Assembly: GCF_017744655.1 (NCBI RefSeq)
Contig: NZ_JAGIAW010000003.1
Location: 186,001 to 250,000, forward strand
Direction of reading: 5' to 3'
From: Devosia sp.
Lineage (GTDB): Bacteria > Pseudomonadota > Alphaproteobacteria > Rhizobiales > Devosiaceae
DNA length: 64,000 nucleotides
The notes below the pieces were generated by a model. That model was not told the DNA's origin. It did no database searches and worked only from the letters and a program-made list of their open reading frames with translations. The position numbers and the translations under genes were made by a program. How positions within the stretch are numbered: the first letter of the stretch is position 1; each line of letters starts with the position of its first letter. Shown one piece after another: positions 20,710 to 31,201 of the stretch.

Positions 20710-21849
20710 CTATTGCATCAGCGCGCTGGCGGGGACCAGTGCGATACCCTTGCCATCAAGGCCGGCCGACCATTCCGACACGGCCTGGATGGAAATGGGC
20801 AATGCGCTGACAATACCGATTGCGCTGCCATGTTCCATGGCTTCGGCTTCAAGGCTGTCCAGCGCTGAGAGAATAGATGAACGTGCAGGATTGGCGTCGA
20901 TCAGCATGCTGGCCCGTGCATAGGGCACCTTGTTGGCGCTGGCGAGTTGGGCCGAAACCGAGCGATTGGAGGAGCCATCGTCGATATAGCCGACGCCGCG
21001 GGCGCCCAGCTCTTCCATCACCGGGCCGAAATCGCCGGCCGAGGCGGTGAAGCGCGCACCCATATTGTTGATGATGCCAAAATAGCCGCCAAAGCGCGCC
21101 ATAAGCCAAAAAAGCTTTTCGAGGTTTTCGCGCGGCGGCTGGCCGGTCAGCAGAGTATGCGGGCCGGGATCGTTCTGCGGAAAATCGAAGGGTTCCAAGG
21201 GCACTTCGAGCATGACTTCGTGGCCGCCGCCGCGGGCGACGGCAACGGTCTTTTCGAGCGCCTTGCCATAGGGCGCGAAGGCCAGCGTCACGAGATCGGG
21301 CAGCTGGGCAATGGCGTCGAGCGAGCCCTGCTCGTTGATGCCAAGCCCGGTGACGATCAGCGCGATGCGCGGCCCGGTGCCGGCGCTCGCAGCTTCAAAT
21401 GGGTGGTGATAGGTGGCAAACGGGGTCTGGCCGGTGCCGGAAATGCGCGGAATGGGCCCATTGGCCGTTTCCTCGCTGAGTTCAGGCACGATGCCGAAGG
21501 CGTTGGGCGCCGAATGCGCCTCGGCCGTTGCCGTATCTGCGGCTGGGGCGGGCACGACGGTGATCGAGCCATCGGCTGGATATTGCTGAGGATCGGCGGT
21601 GATGGTGGCGGGGCCAGAGGCGACGGTGTCGGCGACGCTATTGCCCACCTGAGAATTGACGATGCCCGCTTCCTGGCTGGGTCGTCCGCCCGTCGGGTCG
21701 TCAACCAGAACCAGCCTGGCGACCGTGCCAATGGCAATGACGCCGATCAGGCCGAAAAGGATGCGCGCGATCGGCAGGTGCGGACGCCCCAAGGCATTCT
21801 TGAGGCGCTGACGGCGACCGGTCAGGGGCGTACTCAAATCATTGGCCAT
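20710..21849 (-). CDS. Divergent polysaccharide deacetylase family protein
   Basis: This 379-residue protein has a basic N-terminus, one membrane anchor (about 26-48), a low-complexity Ala/Pro/Thr linker, then a domain from about residue 160 (GPRIALIVTGLGINEQGSLDAI) to the end. It matches the divergent polysaccharide deacetylase family (PF04748, YibQ-like). Motifs VMLEVPLEPFDFPQNDPGPHTLL and MGARFT are visible. The family has a NodB-like fold, is periplasmic, and has been linked to envelope or peptidoglycan metabolism. In alphaproteobacteria it regularly follows envC and ctpA, as here. A terminator separates it from ctpA, so it probably has its own promoter. Confidence 0.88.
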   Translation of the reverse strand: MANDLSTPLTGRRQRLKNALGRPHLPIARILFGLIGVIAIGTVARLVLVDDPTGGRPSQEAGIVNSQVGNSVADTVASGPATITADPQQYPADGSITVVPAPAADTATAEAHSAPNAFGIVPELSEETANGPIPRISGTGQTPFATYHHPFEAASAGTGPRIALIVTGLGINEQGSLDAIAQLPDLVTLAFAPYGKALEKTVAVARGGGHEVMLEVPLEPFDFPQNDPGPHTLLTGQPPRENLEKLFWLMARFGGYFGIINNMGARFTASAGDFGPVMEELGARGVGYIDDGSSNRSVSAQLASANKVPYARASMLIDANPARSSILSALDSLEAEAMEHGSAIGIVSALPISIQAVSEWSAGLDGKGIALVPASALMQ

Positions 21850-21877
21850 CGGCAGTCCGGCCCTACCCGAGAGAGAA

Positions 21878-21920
21878 ATAAAATGGGGGCGCAGCGGCGA
21901 ATCAACCCGTTGCGCCCCCA
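21878..21920 (-). terminator. Rho-independent terminator of ctpA
   Basis: A perfect 10-bp stem (TGGGGGCGCA at 21884-21893, TGCGCCCCCA at 21911-21920) is followed on the minus strand by TTTTATTTC. It lies 20 bases past the ctpA stop. Confidence 0.85.
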
Positions 21921-21939
21921 GTCTAGCACGGCTCAGCCG

Positions 21940-23331
21940 TTACTCCGCCTTCGGCGGATAGGCGGCGTTGGTCTCTTCGCCGTTGATCAGCTTGATCGCA
22001 TATTGAAGCTGGGCGTCGTCGGCGGCTTCCTGCGGCACATAGACCGAGGAGCCGACGGTGCTTTCTTCCTGGCCTTCGATGGTGATGTGACCGGCAAGCC
22101 CGGCTTCGCCGACGATTTCGTCACGGCCCTGGAATTCGGCCGGCACCACCTGGCGGATCTCGATATCGGGCGTGATGCCGAGGGCCTGGATGGAGCGGTT
22201 GTCCGGGGTGTAGTAGCGGGCCGTGGTCAGGCGCATGGCGCCATCGGGGCCGAGCGAGATGATCGACTGCACCGAACCCTTGCCGAAGGAACGGGTACCG
22301 ACGAGCGTGGCGCGCTTGTGGTCCTGCAGCGCCCCGGCGACGATTTCGGAAGCCGAGGCCGAGCCGCCATTGATCAGCACCACCAGCGGCACGTCCTTGA
22401 GCTGTTCGTCGAGCGGATCGGGCTCGGCGTCATAGCGGGCGCTTTCCTGCTCGGTGCGGCCACGGGTCAAGACCACGGCACCCTGCTTGAGGAAAGCGTC
22501 GGCGACATAGACGGCCTGGTCGACGAGACCGCCCGGATTGTTCCGGAGGTCCAGAATGATGCCCTTGGGCGCCACGCCGTCGCGTTCGGCGTAGATATCC
22601 TTGATGGCGTTCTCGATGCCGATATAGGCCTGGGCCGAGAAGCGGGCGAGCCGCAGCACGGCGACGTCGCCTTCCATGGTCCAGCGCACGGCGCGCATGG
22701 CGATGGTAGCGCGGGTCAGCTTGAATTCGAGCGGCTTGTCGACACCCTCGCGGGCGACCGTCACCGTGATATCCGTACCCACCGGGCCACGCATCTTTTC
22801 GACGGCCTCGTCGAGCGAGAGGCCCTGGATGGAGACGCCATCGAGCTCGATGATAAAATCATTGGCGAGAATCCCGGCGCGGGCGGCCGGGGTATCGTCG
22901 ATGGGCGAGATGACCTTGATCGTGCCCTCTTCCATGGTGACTTCGATGCCAAGGCCACCGAATTCGCCCGACGTGTCCTGGCGGAATTCATCGGCATCCT
23001 GCGGCGGCAGGTAGCCCGAATGCGGGTCGAGCGAAGTCAGCATGCCCTGGATGGCGGCGCGGATCAGCTCCTGCTCGTCCGGGGGATCGACATATTCGGC
23101 GCGGATGCGGTCGAAAATCTCGCCGAAGAGATTGAGATCGGCATAGATCTGCAGGGGATCGCGCGGTTCCTTCTTGAGCTCTTCGGCTGTGGGCTCGGGC
23201 TGCTCGCCACTCGGATTGGGCTCTTCCACCGGCGTTTCGGGGGGCGGCGGCGCGTCCTGCGCCAGAATCCCCACGGTCGGGATGAGCAGCGCCACACCAA
23301 GGGCGGCGGCGCGAAGGGTGGTCAAGCGCAT
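21940..23331 (-). CDS. ctpA: S41 carboxy-terminal processing protease
   Basis: This 463-residue periplasmic protease has a signal peptide (MRLTTLRAAALGVALLIPTVGILA), a Pro/Glu-rich segment, a PDZ domain (about 120-200: GLGIEVTMEEGTIKVISPIDDTPAARAGILANDFI) and the S41 catalytic core. The catalytic serine lies in NGGSASASEIVAGAL and the general-base lysine in RSFGKGSVQSI. It trims C-termini of periplasmic substrates; in Gram-negatives, relatives control peptidoglycan hydrolases. It starts 6 bases downstream of the EnvC-like gene, supporting joint action in cell-wall remodelling. Confidence 0.93.
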   Translation of the reverse strand: MRLTTLRAAALGVALLIPTVGILAQDAPPPPETPVEEPNPSGEQPEPTAEELKKEPRDPLQIYADLNLFGEIFDRIRAEYVDPPDEQELIRAAIQGMLTSLDPHSGYLPPQDADEFRQDTSGEFGGLGIEVTMEEGTIKVISPIDDTPAARAGILANDFIIELDGVSIQGLSLDEAVEKMRGPVGTDITVTVAREGVDKPLEFKLTRATIAMRAVRWTMEGDVAVLRLARFSAQAYIGIENAIKDIYAERDGVAPKGIILDLRNNPGGLVDQAVYVADAFLKQGAVVLTRGRTEQESARYDAEPDPLDEQLKDVPLVVLINGGSASASEIVAGALQDHKRATLVGTRSFGKGSVQSIISLGPDGAMRLTTARYYTPDNRSIQALGITPDIEIRQVVPAEFQGRDEIVGEAGLAGHITIEGQEESTVGSSVYVPQEAADDAQLQYAIKLINGEETNAAYPPKAE

Positions 23332-23337
23332 GGATTA

Positions 23338-24765
23338 CTATCCCGTCTGTTGTTCGCTCGGGGCCCACCAGCTTTCCGGGTCGATGGGCTCGTTGTTCTG
23401 TCGCAATTCTATATAAAGCGTCGGCTGGGCGTTGCCAGCATTGGTGGTCACGGTCCGCCCAATTGTGCGTGATCCCATCTGTCCCAGCGGTTCGCCCAAA
23501 AGGACGAACTGCCCGATATCGACTGAAATGGTTTCAAGCCCGGCAAGCAGGGTCGTGAAGCCCTGGCCGGTATTGAGAATGACGATCTGGCCATAATTGA
23601 GGTAGGGGCCCTTATAGAGCACCCAGCCATCGGCCGGGGCCACCACCTGCGCCTCGGCGCGGGTGACGATGGACTGGCCCTGCGAAATGCCGCCAAAGCC
23701 ATCCCCGGCGCCAAACTGCACCACGGTGACGCCATTGGCCGGCTGGGCGAGGTAGCCCTTGGCCAGCGGGAAGGGCACGGCCGGCTCGGTGCGCGCCGCA
23801 TTGGCAAAGGCGAGCGCAATCGCTTCGGGCGAAAGCTGCGGCATGTCCGGCTGAGCCGGTGCGCTGCCGGTCTGAGTCTGGTTGGCGCGGGCCGAGAGGG
23901 CGTCGATCAGTTCGCGCAGCGTGCTGGCGCGTTCGGCAAGATCGACCGCCGCCTGTTCCTCGGTGCTCAATTGCGCACCCACCTGCTCGATGCCCTGTTT
24001 TCGCGCCGCAATCAGCGTTGCGATGCGCAATTGCTCTTCCTCGAGCACGGCATAATTGGCCTTGAGGGTCGCTTCTTCGGCTAGCGCCTGTTCCTTGATC
24101 GCCATCAGCGATTTCAGGTCCGCACCCACCGTATCCGCCCGCTCGCGCAGTTGCGGCACGATGGCGGCGATCAGCATGGCGCCGCGGGCCGAGCCCAGGG
24201 CGTCGCTGGGGTCAACGATCAGGGCCGGCGGTGGATTGAGCGAAATGCGCTCGAGCGCTGCCAGCACATTGGCGATCTCGGCATCGGCGCCATCGAGCCG
24301 GCCGCGCACTTCCAGCTCCTCGACGATGAGATTGGAAAGGCGCTCTTCGACATCGGCCACTTCGATTTCGGCCAGTTTTACCCGCTGGCCGGCGGCAATG
24401 AGGGCGGCGTTCTGGCGGGTGCGGTCACCCTCCATTTCGGCGATCTCGGCTTTTAGGGCATCGATCCGCTCGCGGCTCAATTGCAGCGAGGCTTCCACTT
24501 CCTCGAGATCGGCAGCGTTATTGCGCGCCGTTTCTTCGCCATCGGCCGGAGGCGTCGTCTCGGTCGGCGCAGCTTCGGTTGCTGGGGCAGTTTCGGTGGA
24601 GGCAGGCGTTGTCGGTGTTGCCGCGGGAGTGGTCGCCGTCGCTGCTGGTGGAGTGGTTGCGGCAGGCGGCGTTTCGGTCTGGGCAAGCAGGGGCAAGGCA
24701 AAGCCCCCGGCGAGCACGATGCCGCCGAGCGTGGCTCTGACGATGCTATCCGGCCAAACCGGCAT
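23338..24765 (-). CDS. EnvC-like murein hydrolase activator (M23 family)
   Basis: This 475-residue periplasmic protein has a signal peptide, a Thr/Pro/Ala-rich linker (about 30-75) and a long coiled coil (about 80-250, with ESLQLSRERIDALKAEIAEME-type heptads). It ends in a LytM/M23 domain (about 360-470: AQVVAPADGWVLYKGPYLNYGQIVILNTGQGF). The HxxxD and HxH zinc ligands of active M23 peptidases are not apparent, as in EnvC, so it probably activates amidases rather than cutting murein itself. It is followed directly by ctpA. Confidence 0.88.
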   Translation of the reverse strand: MPVWPDSIVRATLGGIVLAGGFALPLLAQTETPPAATTPPAATATTPAATPTTPASTETAPATEAAPTETTPPADGEETARNNAADLEEVEASLQLSRERIDALKAEIAEMEGDRTRQNAALIAAGQRVKLAEIEVADVEERLSNLIVEELEVRGRLDGADAEIANVLAALERISLNPPPALIVDPSDALGSARGAMLIAAIVPQLRERADTVGADLKSLMAIKEQALAEEATLKANYAVLEEEQLRIATLIAARKQGIEQVGAQLSTEEQAAVDLAERASTLRELIDALSARANQTQTGSAPAQPDMPQLSPEAIALAFANAARTEPAVPFPLAKGYLAQPANGVTVVQFGAGDGFGGISQGQSIVTRAEAQVVAPADGWVLYKGPYLNYGQIVILNTGQGFTTLLAGLETISVDIGQFVLLGEPLGQMGSRTIGRTVTTNAGNAQPTLYIELRQNNEPIDPESWWAPSEQQTG

Positions 24766-24923
24766 GAAAACTCCTGGGCCCAGCGGCTTGCCGCATGGCG
24801 CACCGAATCACTCAGAGGCGAGATTAGCAAAGGGCAGGAAAACTGCAGGTTAACGATGCTTAACCATAACTCTCCGCACCCGTTCGCGCTGCCTATGGGG
24901 CGGAGGTGCCGGAATTGTGGCGC

Positions 24924-25406
24924 TCAATCACCGCGGTGATAGGGGTGACCGGACAAAATGGTCGTCGCGCGATAAAGCTGTTCGGCCAGCATGATGCGCA
25001 CCAACTGGTGCGGCCAGACCATCGGCGAAAAGCTCAGCGACAGGTCGGCGCTTTTCACGAAATCGGGGTCAATGCCGTCCGCCCCGCCGATGACGAAGGA
25101 GACGGCGGGCCTGCCTTCGTCGCGCCAACGTCCAAGCAGCCTGGAAAAAGCTTCAGAGCCCAAGGATTTCCCGCGCTCATCGAGCGTCACCAGAATGCCA
25201 TCGGGCAAGGCGGCGCGCAGCCCCTTTGCCTCTTCGACCTTTCGGGCGGCAGCCGAGCCGGCGCGTGATTCATTGAGTTCGGTGACATCGAAGCCGCTCA
25301 GGGCCAGAGGCTTTCCCGACGCAGTGGCTCGATCAAGATAGCGCGAGACAAGCTCGCGCTCGGGGCCGGATTTCATCCGGCCCACGGCCACAATGGCTAT
25401 GCGCAT
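24924..25406 (-). CDS. rlmH: 23S rRNA (pseudouridine1915-N3)-methyltransferase
   Basis: This 160-residue SPOUT methyltransferase uses S-adenosylmethionine to methylate pseudouridine 1915 in helix 69 of 23S rRNA. Family motifs are MRIAIVAVGRMKSGPE, LDERGKSLGSEAFS, FVIGGADGID and the C-terminal knot segment SFSPMVWPHQLVRIMLAEQLYRATTILSGHPYHR. It follows rsfS by about 40 bases in the order usual for bacteria. Confidence 0.96.
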   Translation of the reverse strand: MRIAIVAVGRMKSGPERELVSRYLDRATASGKPLALSGFDVTELNESRAGSAAARKVEEAKGLRAALPDGILVTLDERGKSLGSEAFSRLLGRWRDEGRPAVSFVIGGADGIDPDFVKSADLSLSFSPMVWPHQLVRIMLAEQLYRATTILSGHPYHRGD

Positions 25407-25445
25407 GGGTTTTCCCTATGCGCCGGCTCGCGGCCGGCGCCTGGA

Positions 25446-25838
25446 TTAGTGAGCGTCAGCGGAGAAATCCGCCTGCCACATCTTCTCGATATTGTAGAAT
25501 TCGCGCACTTCCGGACGGAAGATATGCACGATCACATCGCCCGTATCGACCAGCACCCAATCGCAATGGGGCAGGCCTTCCACGCGGGGCTTACCAAAAC
25601 CATGCTCGCGCAGGGCGCGGATGATCTGGTCGGCAACGGCACCGACATGGCGCTGCGAGCGGCCCGAGGTCACGATCATGTGGTCGGCGAGCGAGGACTT
25701 GCCGGTGATGTCGACCGACACGGTCTCTTCCGCCTTGGCGTCTTCGAGCGTGTTGAGGATCAGTTCGACGGCCGATTCGACCGAAGGCGCAGCAGCGGCT
25801 GCAGAGGCGGAAACAGTGTTATTGGGCAGCGCGGCCAT
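25446..25838 (-). CDS. rsfS: Ribosome silencing factor
   Basis: This protein of about 130 residues binds L14 and blocks subunit joining in starvation. The core AETVSVDITGKSSLADHMIVTSGRSQRHV-type motif and GLPHCDWVLVDTGDVIVHIF are diagnostic. A variable Ala/Ser-rich N-terminus precedes it. I chose the ATG at 25838, which has GGAAGG upstream; an ATG at 25859 would add seven residues but lacks a ribosome site. Confidence 0.94.
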   Translation of the reverse strand: MAALPNNTVSASAAAAAPSVESAVELILNTLEDAKAEETVSVDITGKSSLADHMIVTSGRSQRHVGAVADQIIRALREHGFGKPRVEGLPHCDWVLVDTGDVIVHIFRPEVREFYNIEKMWQADFSADAH

Positions 25839-26021
25839 CAGAAACGGCCTTCCGCCCATGCGCGAGCATGAGTCATGCGATTAGTCAGCATCCTTGGTTG
25901 TTGATCGGAATATTGCGGCGTCTTGGCGAACGGCAAGCCGTCAGTTCCTGTTCCGAAAACAGCGATCATTTCCCTGAATATGCGCGTTTTTCGTCTTTTC
26001 CGCAAGATGAAGGGTAAAATC

Positions 26022-26678
26022 TCAAGTTTTATGACGTTTGGCCGCCCGAATTGCACTTGAGGAAAGGCCCGATTGCCGCCCATGGAGATAGACCCAGGCG
26101 GGGGGCGGCAGGTTTGCCAGAACCGGCGCATCCTCCTGGTCGATCTGCCCGTGGGCCAGTGCCAGAGCGGCCCGCGACGCCAACGCCTTATTGGACGAGC
26201 CCGGCCGCGCATAGACCGCGATAGGCAGCGTGTTCGCGATATCCTGCCAGCGTTCCCAGCGATGGAAATCGGCAAGGCTGTCTGCGCCCATGATCCAGAC
26301 AAAGCGCCTGTCAGCCAGCGAGTGCCTCAGAAAACGCACGGTCTGCCAGGTGTACCGAAACCCCTTCTGCGCCTCGAACCCGGTGACGCGAATACGCGGA
26401 TTGTCGATCAGCGCGCGCGCCGCCTGCACACGGTCGGCCAGCGGGGCCAGTTCGGAGTGGTTTTTCAGCGGATTGCCGGGGGTCACCAGCACCCAGAGCG
26501 CATCGAGCTCCAGCCGGCGCATGGTCTCTTCCATTACCAGCACATGGCCGGCATGGATGGGATTAAAACTGCCGCCGAAAAGGCCAATGCGCATACCGCT
26601 GCCGGACGGCGGCAGGTCGGTTATGCCGGGAATGCGGATGGCCGTATGCAAGGTCACGTCAGGGTCGGAGCTGCCCAT
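26022..26678 (-). CDS. nadD: Nicotinate-nucleotide adenylyltransferase
   Basis: This 218-residue enzyme adenylates nicotinate mononucleotide in NAD synthesis. It carries the nucleotidyltransferase motif [14 protein letters not shown] (about 32-45), [20 protein letters not shown] and the C-terminal SGLSSSAIR. It starts inside proA (20-base overlap). An internal ATG at 26594 would remove a 28-residue N-terminal extension; short extensions before the first motif are common in this order, so I keep the longer form with some doubt. Confidence 0.92.
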   Translation of the reverse strand: MGSSDPDVTLHTAIRIPGITDLPPSGSGMRIGLFGGSFNPIHAGHVLVMEETMRRLELDALWVLVTPGNPLKNHSELAPLADRVQAARALIDNPRIRVTGFEAQKGFRYTWQTVRFLRHSLADRRFVWIMGADSLADFHRWERWQDIANTLPIAVYARPGSSNKALASRAALALAHGQIDQEDAPVLANLPPPAWVYLHGRQSGLSSSAIRAAKRHKT

Positions 26679-27942
26679 TGCCGCGCACGCGGTATTTGAA
26701 AGAGGTCAACTGCTCGACGCCCACCGGCCCGCGCGCATGCATCTTGCCCGTCGCAATACCGATCTCGCCGCCAAAGCCGAACTCGCCGCCGTCGGCAAAC
26801 TGGGTCGAGGCGTTGTGGACGAGAATGGCGCTGTCGATCTCGTTGAAGAATTTTTCGACCGCCACAGGGTCTTCAGCAATGATCGCCTCGGTGTGGTGGC
26901 TCGAATACTTTTCGATATGAGCGATGGCCGCTTCGACGCTGTCGACCACCTTTACGGAGATGATCGCATCCTCGTATTCGGTCTTCCAATCCTCTTCGGT
27001 CGCCGGCTTTGCCTCGGCGATCAAAGATTGAACCGTCGCATCCCCGCGAATTTCGCAGCCTTTTGCCACCAGCGCATCGATGATCGGCTTGAGGTGCGTG
27101 GCAACCACATCCTTGTGCACGAGCAGCGTTTCCGCCGCCCCGCAAATGCCGGTGCGGCGCATTTTTGCGTTGAGGGTGATGGACACGGCTTTGTCGAGAT
27201 CGGCCGAGCGGTCGATATAGACATGCACCAGGCCTTCAAGGTGCGCAAAGACCGGCACCCGCGCTTCGGCCTGCACGCGGGCCACCAGCGATTTTCCGCC
27301 ACGCGGCACGATCACGTCGATAGCGCCACCGAGCCCGCCCAGCAGTTCGCCCACGGCAGAGCGATCCGTCGTCGGCACCAGTTGCACGCCGTCTTCCGGC
27401 AGACCTGCAAGCTTCAGGCCCAGCCGCAGACAATCGACCAGAGCACGCGACGAGTGCACACTGTCGCTGCCGCCGCGCAGAATGACCGCGTTGCCCGACT
27501 TGAGACACAGCGCACCGGCATCCGCCGTCACATTGGGCCGGCTTTCATAGATGACGCCGATGACGCCGAGCGGGGTCCGCACGCGCTCGATATGGAGGCC
27601 ATTGGGCCGGTCCCATTCGGCAATGATCGAACCGACGGGATCGGGCAGTTCGGCAATGGTGCGCAGCGCATCGATAATGCCGTCGAGCCGCGCTTCGGTC
27701 AGCAGCAGCCGATCCTGAAACGCCTTGGTCATGCCCTTGGCTTGGGCATTCTCCATGTCGACCGCATTGGCGGCGAGAATATCCGGCTTGTGATTGCGCA
27801 CGGCCTCGGCCGCGCCAATCAGCGCCGCATATTTGCGTTCAGCGCTTGCCGTTGCGAGCTTGCTCGCGGCAGCCCGAGCCTTGCGGCCAAGCTCAAGCAT
27901 CAGCGTCGGAATATCGTTGGAGGCGACTTCAGCAAGGCTCAT
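26659..27942 (-). CDS. proA: Gamma-glutamyl phosphate reductase
   Basis: This 427-residue NADPH-dependent reductase is the second step of proline synthesis. It has the aldehyde-dehydrogenase fold with [33 protein letters not shown], the catalytic cysteine in [13 protein letters not shown] and the C-terminal [33 protein letters not shown]. It overlaps proB by ATGA, so the pair is translationally coupled, consistent with channelling of the unstable glutamyl phosphate. Confidence 0.96.
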   Translation of the reverse strand: MSLAEVASNDIPTLMLELGRKARAAASKLATASAERKYAALIGAAEAVRNHKPDILAANAVDMENAQAKGMTKAFQDRLLLTEARLDGIIDALRTIAELPDPVGSIIAEWDRPNGLHIERVRTPLGVIGVIYESRPNVTADAGALCLKSGNAVILRGGSDSVHSSRALVDCLRLGLKLAGLPEDGVQLVPTTDRSAVGELLGGLGGAIDVIVPRGGKSLVARVQAEARVPVFAHLEGLVHVYIDRSADLDKAVSITLNAKMRRTGICGAAETLLVHKDVVATHLKPIIDALVAKGCEIRGDATVQSLIAEAKPATEEDWKTEYEDAIISVKVVDSVEAAIAHIEKYSSHHTEAIIAEDPVAVEKFFNEIDSAILVHNASTQFADGGEFGFGGEIGIATGKMHARGPVGVEQLTSFKYRVRGNGQLRP

Positions 27943-29078
27943 TGATGCAATTCCTCCAGCGCCGCCGTCAGCACCATATTGTCGCGATGGATCAGTTCCG
28001 AGCGGCTGCCCACGCCGAGCAGTTCGACAATCATGTCGCTGCGCTTCCCCATGGCGAGGCGCGCATCTTCACTGTCGAGACCCACAAGGCCCCGTGCCAA
28101 TTCGCGCCCATCGGGATCGATAATGGCAACGGTATCGCCGCGCTCGAATTCGCCCGAAATTTTCGTCACACCAATCGGCAACAGCGAGCGGCCCTGCTTC
28201 AGCGCACTCGTCGCGCCGGCATCGACCTGAAGCGTGCCGGCAACCGTGAGCGTCCCCATGATCCAGCGCTTGCGAGCCTGCGCCCGCGAGCGGGCAGGGT
28301 GAAATAGCGTATGGCGGCCGCCTTCGGTCAGCATTTTTAGCGGATGCATTTCCGTGCCCTTGGCAATCACCATGGCTGTCCCGGCAAGCGTCGCAATCTT
28401 GCCGGCTTCGACCTTCGTCGTCATGCCGCCACGCGACAGATGGCTCGCAGCGCCGCCCGCCATGGCTTCAATGGCCGGCGTGATGCTTTCCACCACCGGA
28501 ATATGCTGCGCATTCGGGTCTTTCGCCGGCGGCGCCGTATAGAGCCCGTCAATGTCCGAGAGCAGCACGAGGCAATCGGCCTCAATCATGGTCGCGACAC
28601 GCGCCGAGAGGCGGTCGTTGTCGCCATAGCGGATTTCCGCCGTCGCCACGCTGTCATTCTCATTGAAGATGGGGATGGCGCCGAGCCCAAGCAGGGTCGT
28701 CACCGTGGTCCGCGCATTGAGATAATAGCGGCGCTCTTCGGTGATGTTGGGGGTGATGAGAATCTGCCCCGTGACGATATTGTGCCGCGCCAGCGCCTCG
28801 GCCCAGGCCTGCGACAGGGCAATCTGCCCCGCGCTCGCCGCCGCCTGCGATTGCTCCAGTGTCAGCGACACCGCCGAAAGCCCCAGCAGCCCACGCCCCA
28901 GCGCAATGGCGCCCGAGGAGACGACGACGATATCGCGTCCCTCGGCCTTCAGCGCCGCAATGTCTTCGGCGAGATCGTCGAGCCATGCCTTGCGCAGTTT
29001 ACCGGTTTTGTCGACCAGCAGCGCCGAACCGATCTTGATGGTAATGCGCCGATAGGGCGCCAGCGCATTGGCTGACAT
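27939..29078 (-). CDS. proB: Glutamate 5-kinase
   Basis: This 379-residue kinase phosphorylates glutamate in the first step of proline synthesis and is usually feedback-inhibited by proline. The amino-acid kinase domain ([59 protein letters not shown]) is followed by a C-terminal PUA domain ([24 protein letters not shown]). ATG 29078 overlaps the obg stop (TGATG) and is preferred over an in-frame GTG at 29090. Confidence 0.95.
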   Translation of the reverse strand: MSANALAPYRRITIKIGSALLVDKTGKLRKAWLDDLAEDIAALKAEGRDIVVVSSGAIALGRGLLGLSAVSLTLEQSQAAASAGQIALSQAWAEALARHNIVTGQILITPNITEERRYYLNARTTVTTLLGLGAIPIFNENDSVATAEIRYGDNDRLSARVATMIEADCLVLLSDIDGLYTAPPAKDPNAQHIPVVESITPAIEAMAGGAASHLSRGGMTTKVEAGKIATLAGTAMVIAKGTEMHPLKMLTEGGRHTLFHPARSRAQARKRWIMGTLTVAGTLQVDAGATSALKQGRSLLPIGVTKISGEFERGDTVAIIDPDGRELARGLVGLDSEDARLAMGKRSDMIVELLGVGSRSELIHRDNMVLTAALEELHQ

Positions 29079-30121
29079 CAGGGGGTCCACTTCTCTTCGG
29101 TCTTGGGCGCGAGGGCTGCGGCTTCTTCAGCACGGGTCTCGTCGATCACGCCGAGCACGTCATAGAGCACCTGCTCGACGCCTTCGCCCGTTGCACCCGA
29201 AATGGCGCGCACTTCGGCCTTGCTGACCTTTTTCAGCGCCTTCATCTTGGCCTTGAGCTCTTCGGGCGTCAGGGCGTCGATCTTGTTGAGCACGACGATT
29301 TCGGGCTTGTCCGCCAGCACATCGGCATAGGCCGCCAGTTCATAACGCACCGCCTTATAGACATGTGCCACGTCTTCATTGGTGCCGTCGATGAGGTGAA
29401 TGAGCACGCCGCAACGCTCGATATGGCCGAGGAAGCGATCGCCGATGCCAATGCCTTCGCTGGCGCCTTCAATGAGGCCCGGAATGTCGGCAAGCACGAA
29501 TTCACGCTCACCGGCACGGACCACACCAAGGTTGGGGTGCAGCGTCGTAAACGGATAATCGGCAATCTTGGGCTTGGCCGCCGAAACAGCCGCCAGGAAA
29601 GTCGACTTGCCGGCATTGGGCTGGCCGACAAGACCCGCGTCTGCAATCAGCTTCAAACGCAGCCAGATGCCCTTTTCGAGGCCCGGCTGGCCGGGATTGG
29701 CGTGGCGCGGGGCCTGATTGGAGCTGGTCTTGAAATAGGCATTGCCAAAACCGCCATTGCCGCCCTGCAGCAGCACGACGCGCTGGCCGATTTCCGTAAA
29801 ATCGGCGATCAGCGTTTCCTGGTCTTCCTCGAAAATCTGCGTGCCCTTGGGCACGCGCAGCACGATGTCTTCACCATTGGCGCCGGCGCGGTTCTTGCCC
29901 ATGCCATGGACGCCCGTCGGCGCGCGAAAGTGCTGGGCATAGCGGAAGTCGATCAGCGTATTGAGGCCATCGGCGCAGACAGCCACGACGTCGCCGCCGC
30001 GTCCGCCATTGCCGCCATCGGGGCCGCCGAACTCGATGAACTTTTCGCGGTGAAAGCTGACAGCGCCGCCGCCGCCATCACCGGACTTGATGTAGATCTT
30101 GGCCTGATCGAGAAATTTCAT
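29078..30121 (-). CDS. obg: GTPase Obg/CgtA
   Basis: This 347-residue essential GTPase acts in late 50S assembly and the stringent response. It has the glycine-rich Obg fold at the N-terminus ([40 protein letters not shown]) and the G domain with [22 protein letters not shown] and NKID. A short Ala/Glu-rich C-terminus ends the protein. The start at 30121 is fixed by the conserved MKFLDQAK and overlaps the upstream GNAT stop. Its usual neighbours rplU-rpmA lie upstream, separated here by three GNAT genes and a terminator. Confidence 0.96.
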   Translation of the reverse strand: MKFLDQAKIYIKSGDGGGGAVSFHREKFIEFGGPDGGNGGRGGDVVAVCADGLNTLIDFRYAQHFRAPTGVHGMGKNRAGANGEDIVLRVPKGTQIFEEDQETLIADFTEIGQRVVLLQGGNGGFGNAYFKTSSNQAPRHANPGQPGLEKGIWLRLKLIADAGLVGQPNAGKSTFLAAVSAAKPKIADYPFTTLHPNLGVVRAGEREFVLADIPGLIEGASEGIGIGDRFLGHIERCGVLIHLIDGTNEDVAHVYKAVRYELAAYADVLADKPEIVVLNKIDALTPEELKAKMKALKKVSKAEVRAISGATGEGVEQVLYDVLGVIDETRAEEAAALAPKTEEKWTP

Positions 30122-30657
30122 GTGCGTCGTGCCTTCCAGACGCCAAGCGTCAGTTCTGTGTCGATATGCTCCACCTCGGCGTCGCGCGCAAGGCAGAGCA
30201 GCCAGCTTCGTCCGCTTTGGGTAAAGCCCAGCTTCTGCTGAATAGCGAGGGAAGCCAGATTGAAGTGAAAAACGCCGGAATAGACCACCGGCGCATTGGT
30301 GGTGTCGAAGAACCAGTCGAGGCAGGCAATCGCCGCCTCGGTCATGATCCCGCGACCCCAAAAGGGCTTGCCGAGCCAATAGCCGATGACGGGACCATCG
30401 GGGCCGGGATGGAAGCCGATATGGCCGACATAACCCTCGCCCTTGATCTCGATGGTAAAGTTCGCATCGTCCGCCTGGACATCGCTGTGTCGTGTGCGTA
30501 GCCACGCCTTGGCGTCCGAGAGGAAATAAGGAAATGGCACCCGCGCCAGATTTCCCGCTACCTCAAAGTCATTGAGGTAGCGCGCAATAGCCTCGGCGTC
30601 CTGCGCGCGCGGGGTGCGCAGGATCAGTCGTTCCGTTTCGATGATCGGCAGCATCAT
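30118..30657 (-). CDS. GNAT family N-acetyltransferase (first upstream of obg)
   Basis: This RimJ/RimL-type acetyltransferase of about 179 residues has the N-terminal [28 protein letters not shown] and the acetyl-CoA loop region [18 protein letters not shown]. The partner site [17 protein letters not shown] also matches protein-N-terminal or small-molecule acetyltransferases of this subgroup. The exact start is uncertain (30657, 30654 or GTG 30690). It overlaps obg by ATGA. The substrate cannot be predicted. Confidence 0.85.
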   Translation of the reverse strand: MMLPIIETERLILRTPRAQDAEAIARYLNDFEVAGNLARVPFPYFLSDAKAWLRTRHSDVQADDANFTIEIKGEGYVGHIGFHPGPDGPVIGYWLGKPFWGRGIMTEAAIACLDWFFDTTNAPVVYSGVFHFNLASLAIQQKLGFTQSGRSWLLCLARDAEVEHIDTELTLGVWKARRT

Positions 30658-30673
30658 CGGCAAAAAAACTCCG

Positions 30674-31201
30674 TCAGGCGCATAGATCACTCCTTCTCGC
30701 CCGCCAGTCCGCGCGGCTCAGCGCCGTCGTCACGTGCTCGACATTGTGCTGCAGCGCCTGGGAGAAACGCATTTCCCGCCCCGTCGCCACAAAGCCCAGC
30801 TTGGCCTTGAGCTTTAGGGACGCGACATTGTTGTGGTGGGCGCTCGACCGAATGGTTTCAGCGCCTGTGCCGTCAAAATGCCAGTCGATCAGCGCGGAGG
30901 CCGCTTCCATCCCATAACCCTTGTGCCAATGCGGGCGCGATATCCAGAAGCCGAGTTCGGAAACCAGCGTCACGCAACCGATCAGCCCCTTTTTCTCATG
31001 CTCGATGATGAAGAAGGCTTTTTCGGGCGTTGGGGTTGGCGCCATGCGCAAAAACTCCTGCGCCATGGAGAGCGTATAGGGCCATGGGACAGGGGTCAGC
31101 CATTTTGCAACGGCGAATTCGCTGACGCCCAGGGCGTAGCAGGGCGCGTCCTCTGGCCTTGGCGCGCGCAGGATCAGCCTTTCGGTATGAAGCTCGGTCA
31201 T
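30674..31201 (-). CDS. GNAT family N-acetyltransferase (second of three)
   Basis: This is a 175-residue RimL-like acetyltransferase: HTERLILRAPRPEDAPCYALGVSEFAVAKWLTPVPWPYT, GFWISRPHWHKGYGMEAASALIDW (acetyl-CoA-binding loop, slightly divergent from the usual Q/RxxGxG/A), NVASLKLKAKLGFVATG. The start at 31201 overlaps the stop of the third GNAT gene (ATGA). It shares the N-terminal layout of its two neighbours, so the three probably arose by tandem duplication, though they have diverged widely. Confidence 0.85.
   Translation of the reverse strand: MTELHTERLILRAPRPEDAPCYALGVSEFAVAKWLTPVPWPYTLSMAQEFLRMAPTPTPEKAFFIIEHEKKGLIGCVTLVSELGFWISRPHWHKGYGMEAASALIDWHFDGTGAETIRSSAHHNNVASLKLKAKLGFVATGREMRFSQALQHNVEHVTTALSRADWRARRSDLCA

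Noticed and set aside
20947..23472. 841-codon open frame on the plus strand opposite the polysaccharide deacetylase and ctpA genes
   Set aside because: Composition is rich in Gly/Arg/His/Asp from GC-biased complementary codons, it has no ribosome site or motifs, and both genes on the other strand are clearly real.
26230..27945. 571-codon plus-strand frame opposite nadD and proA
   Set aside because: Shadow of two well-supported genes with no recognisable motif.
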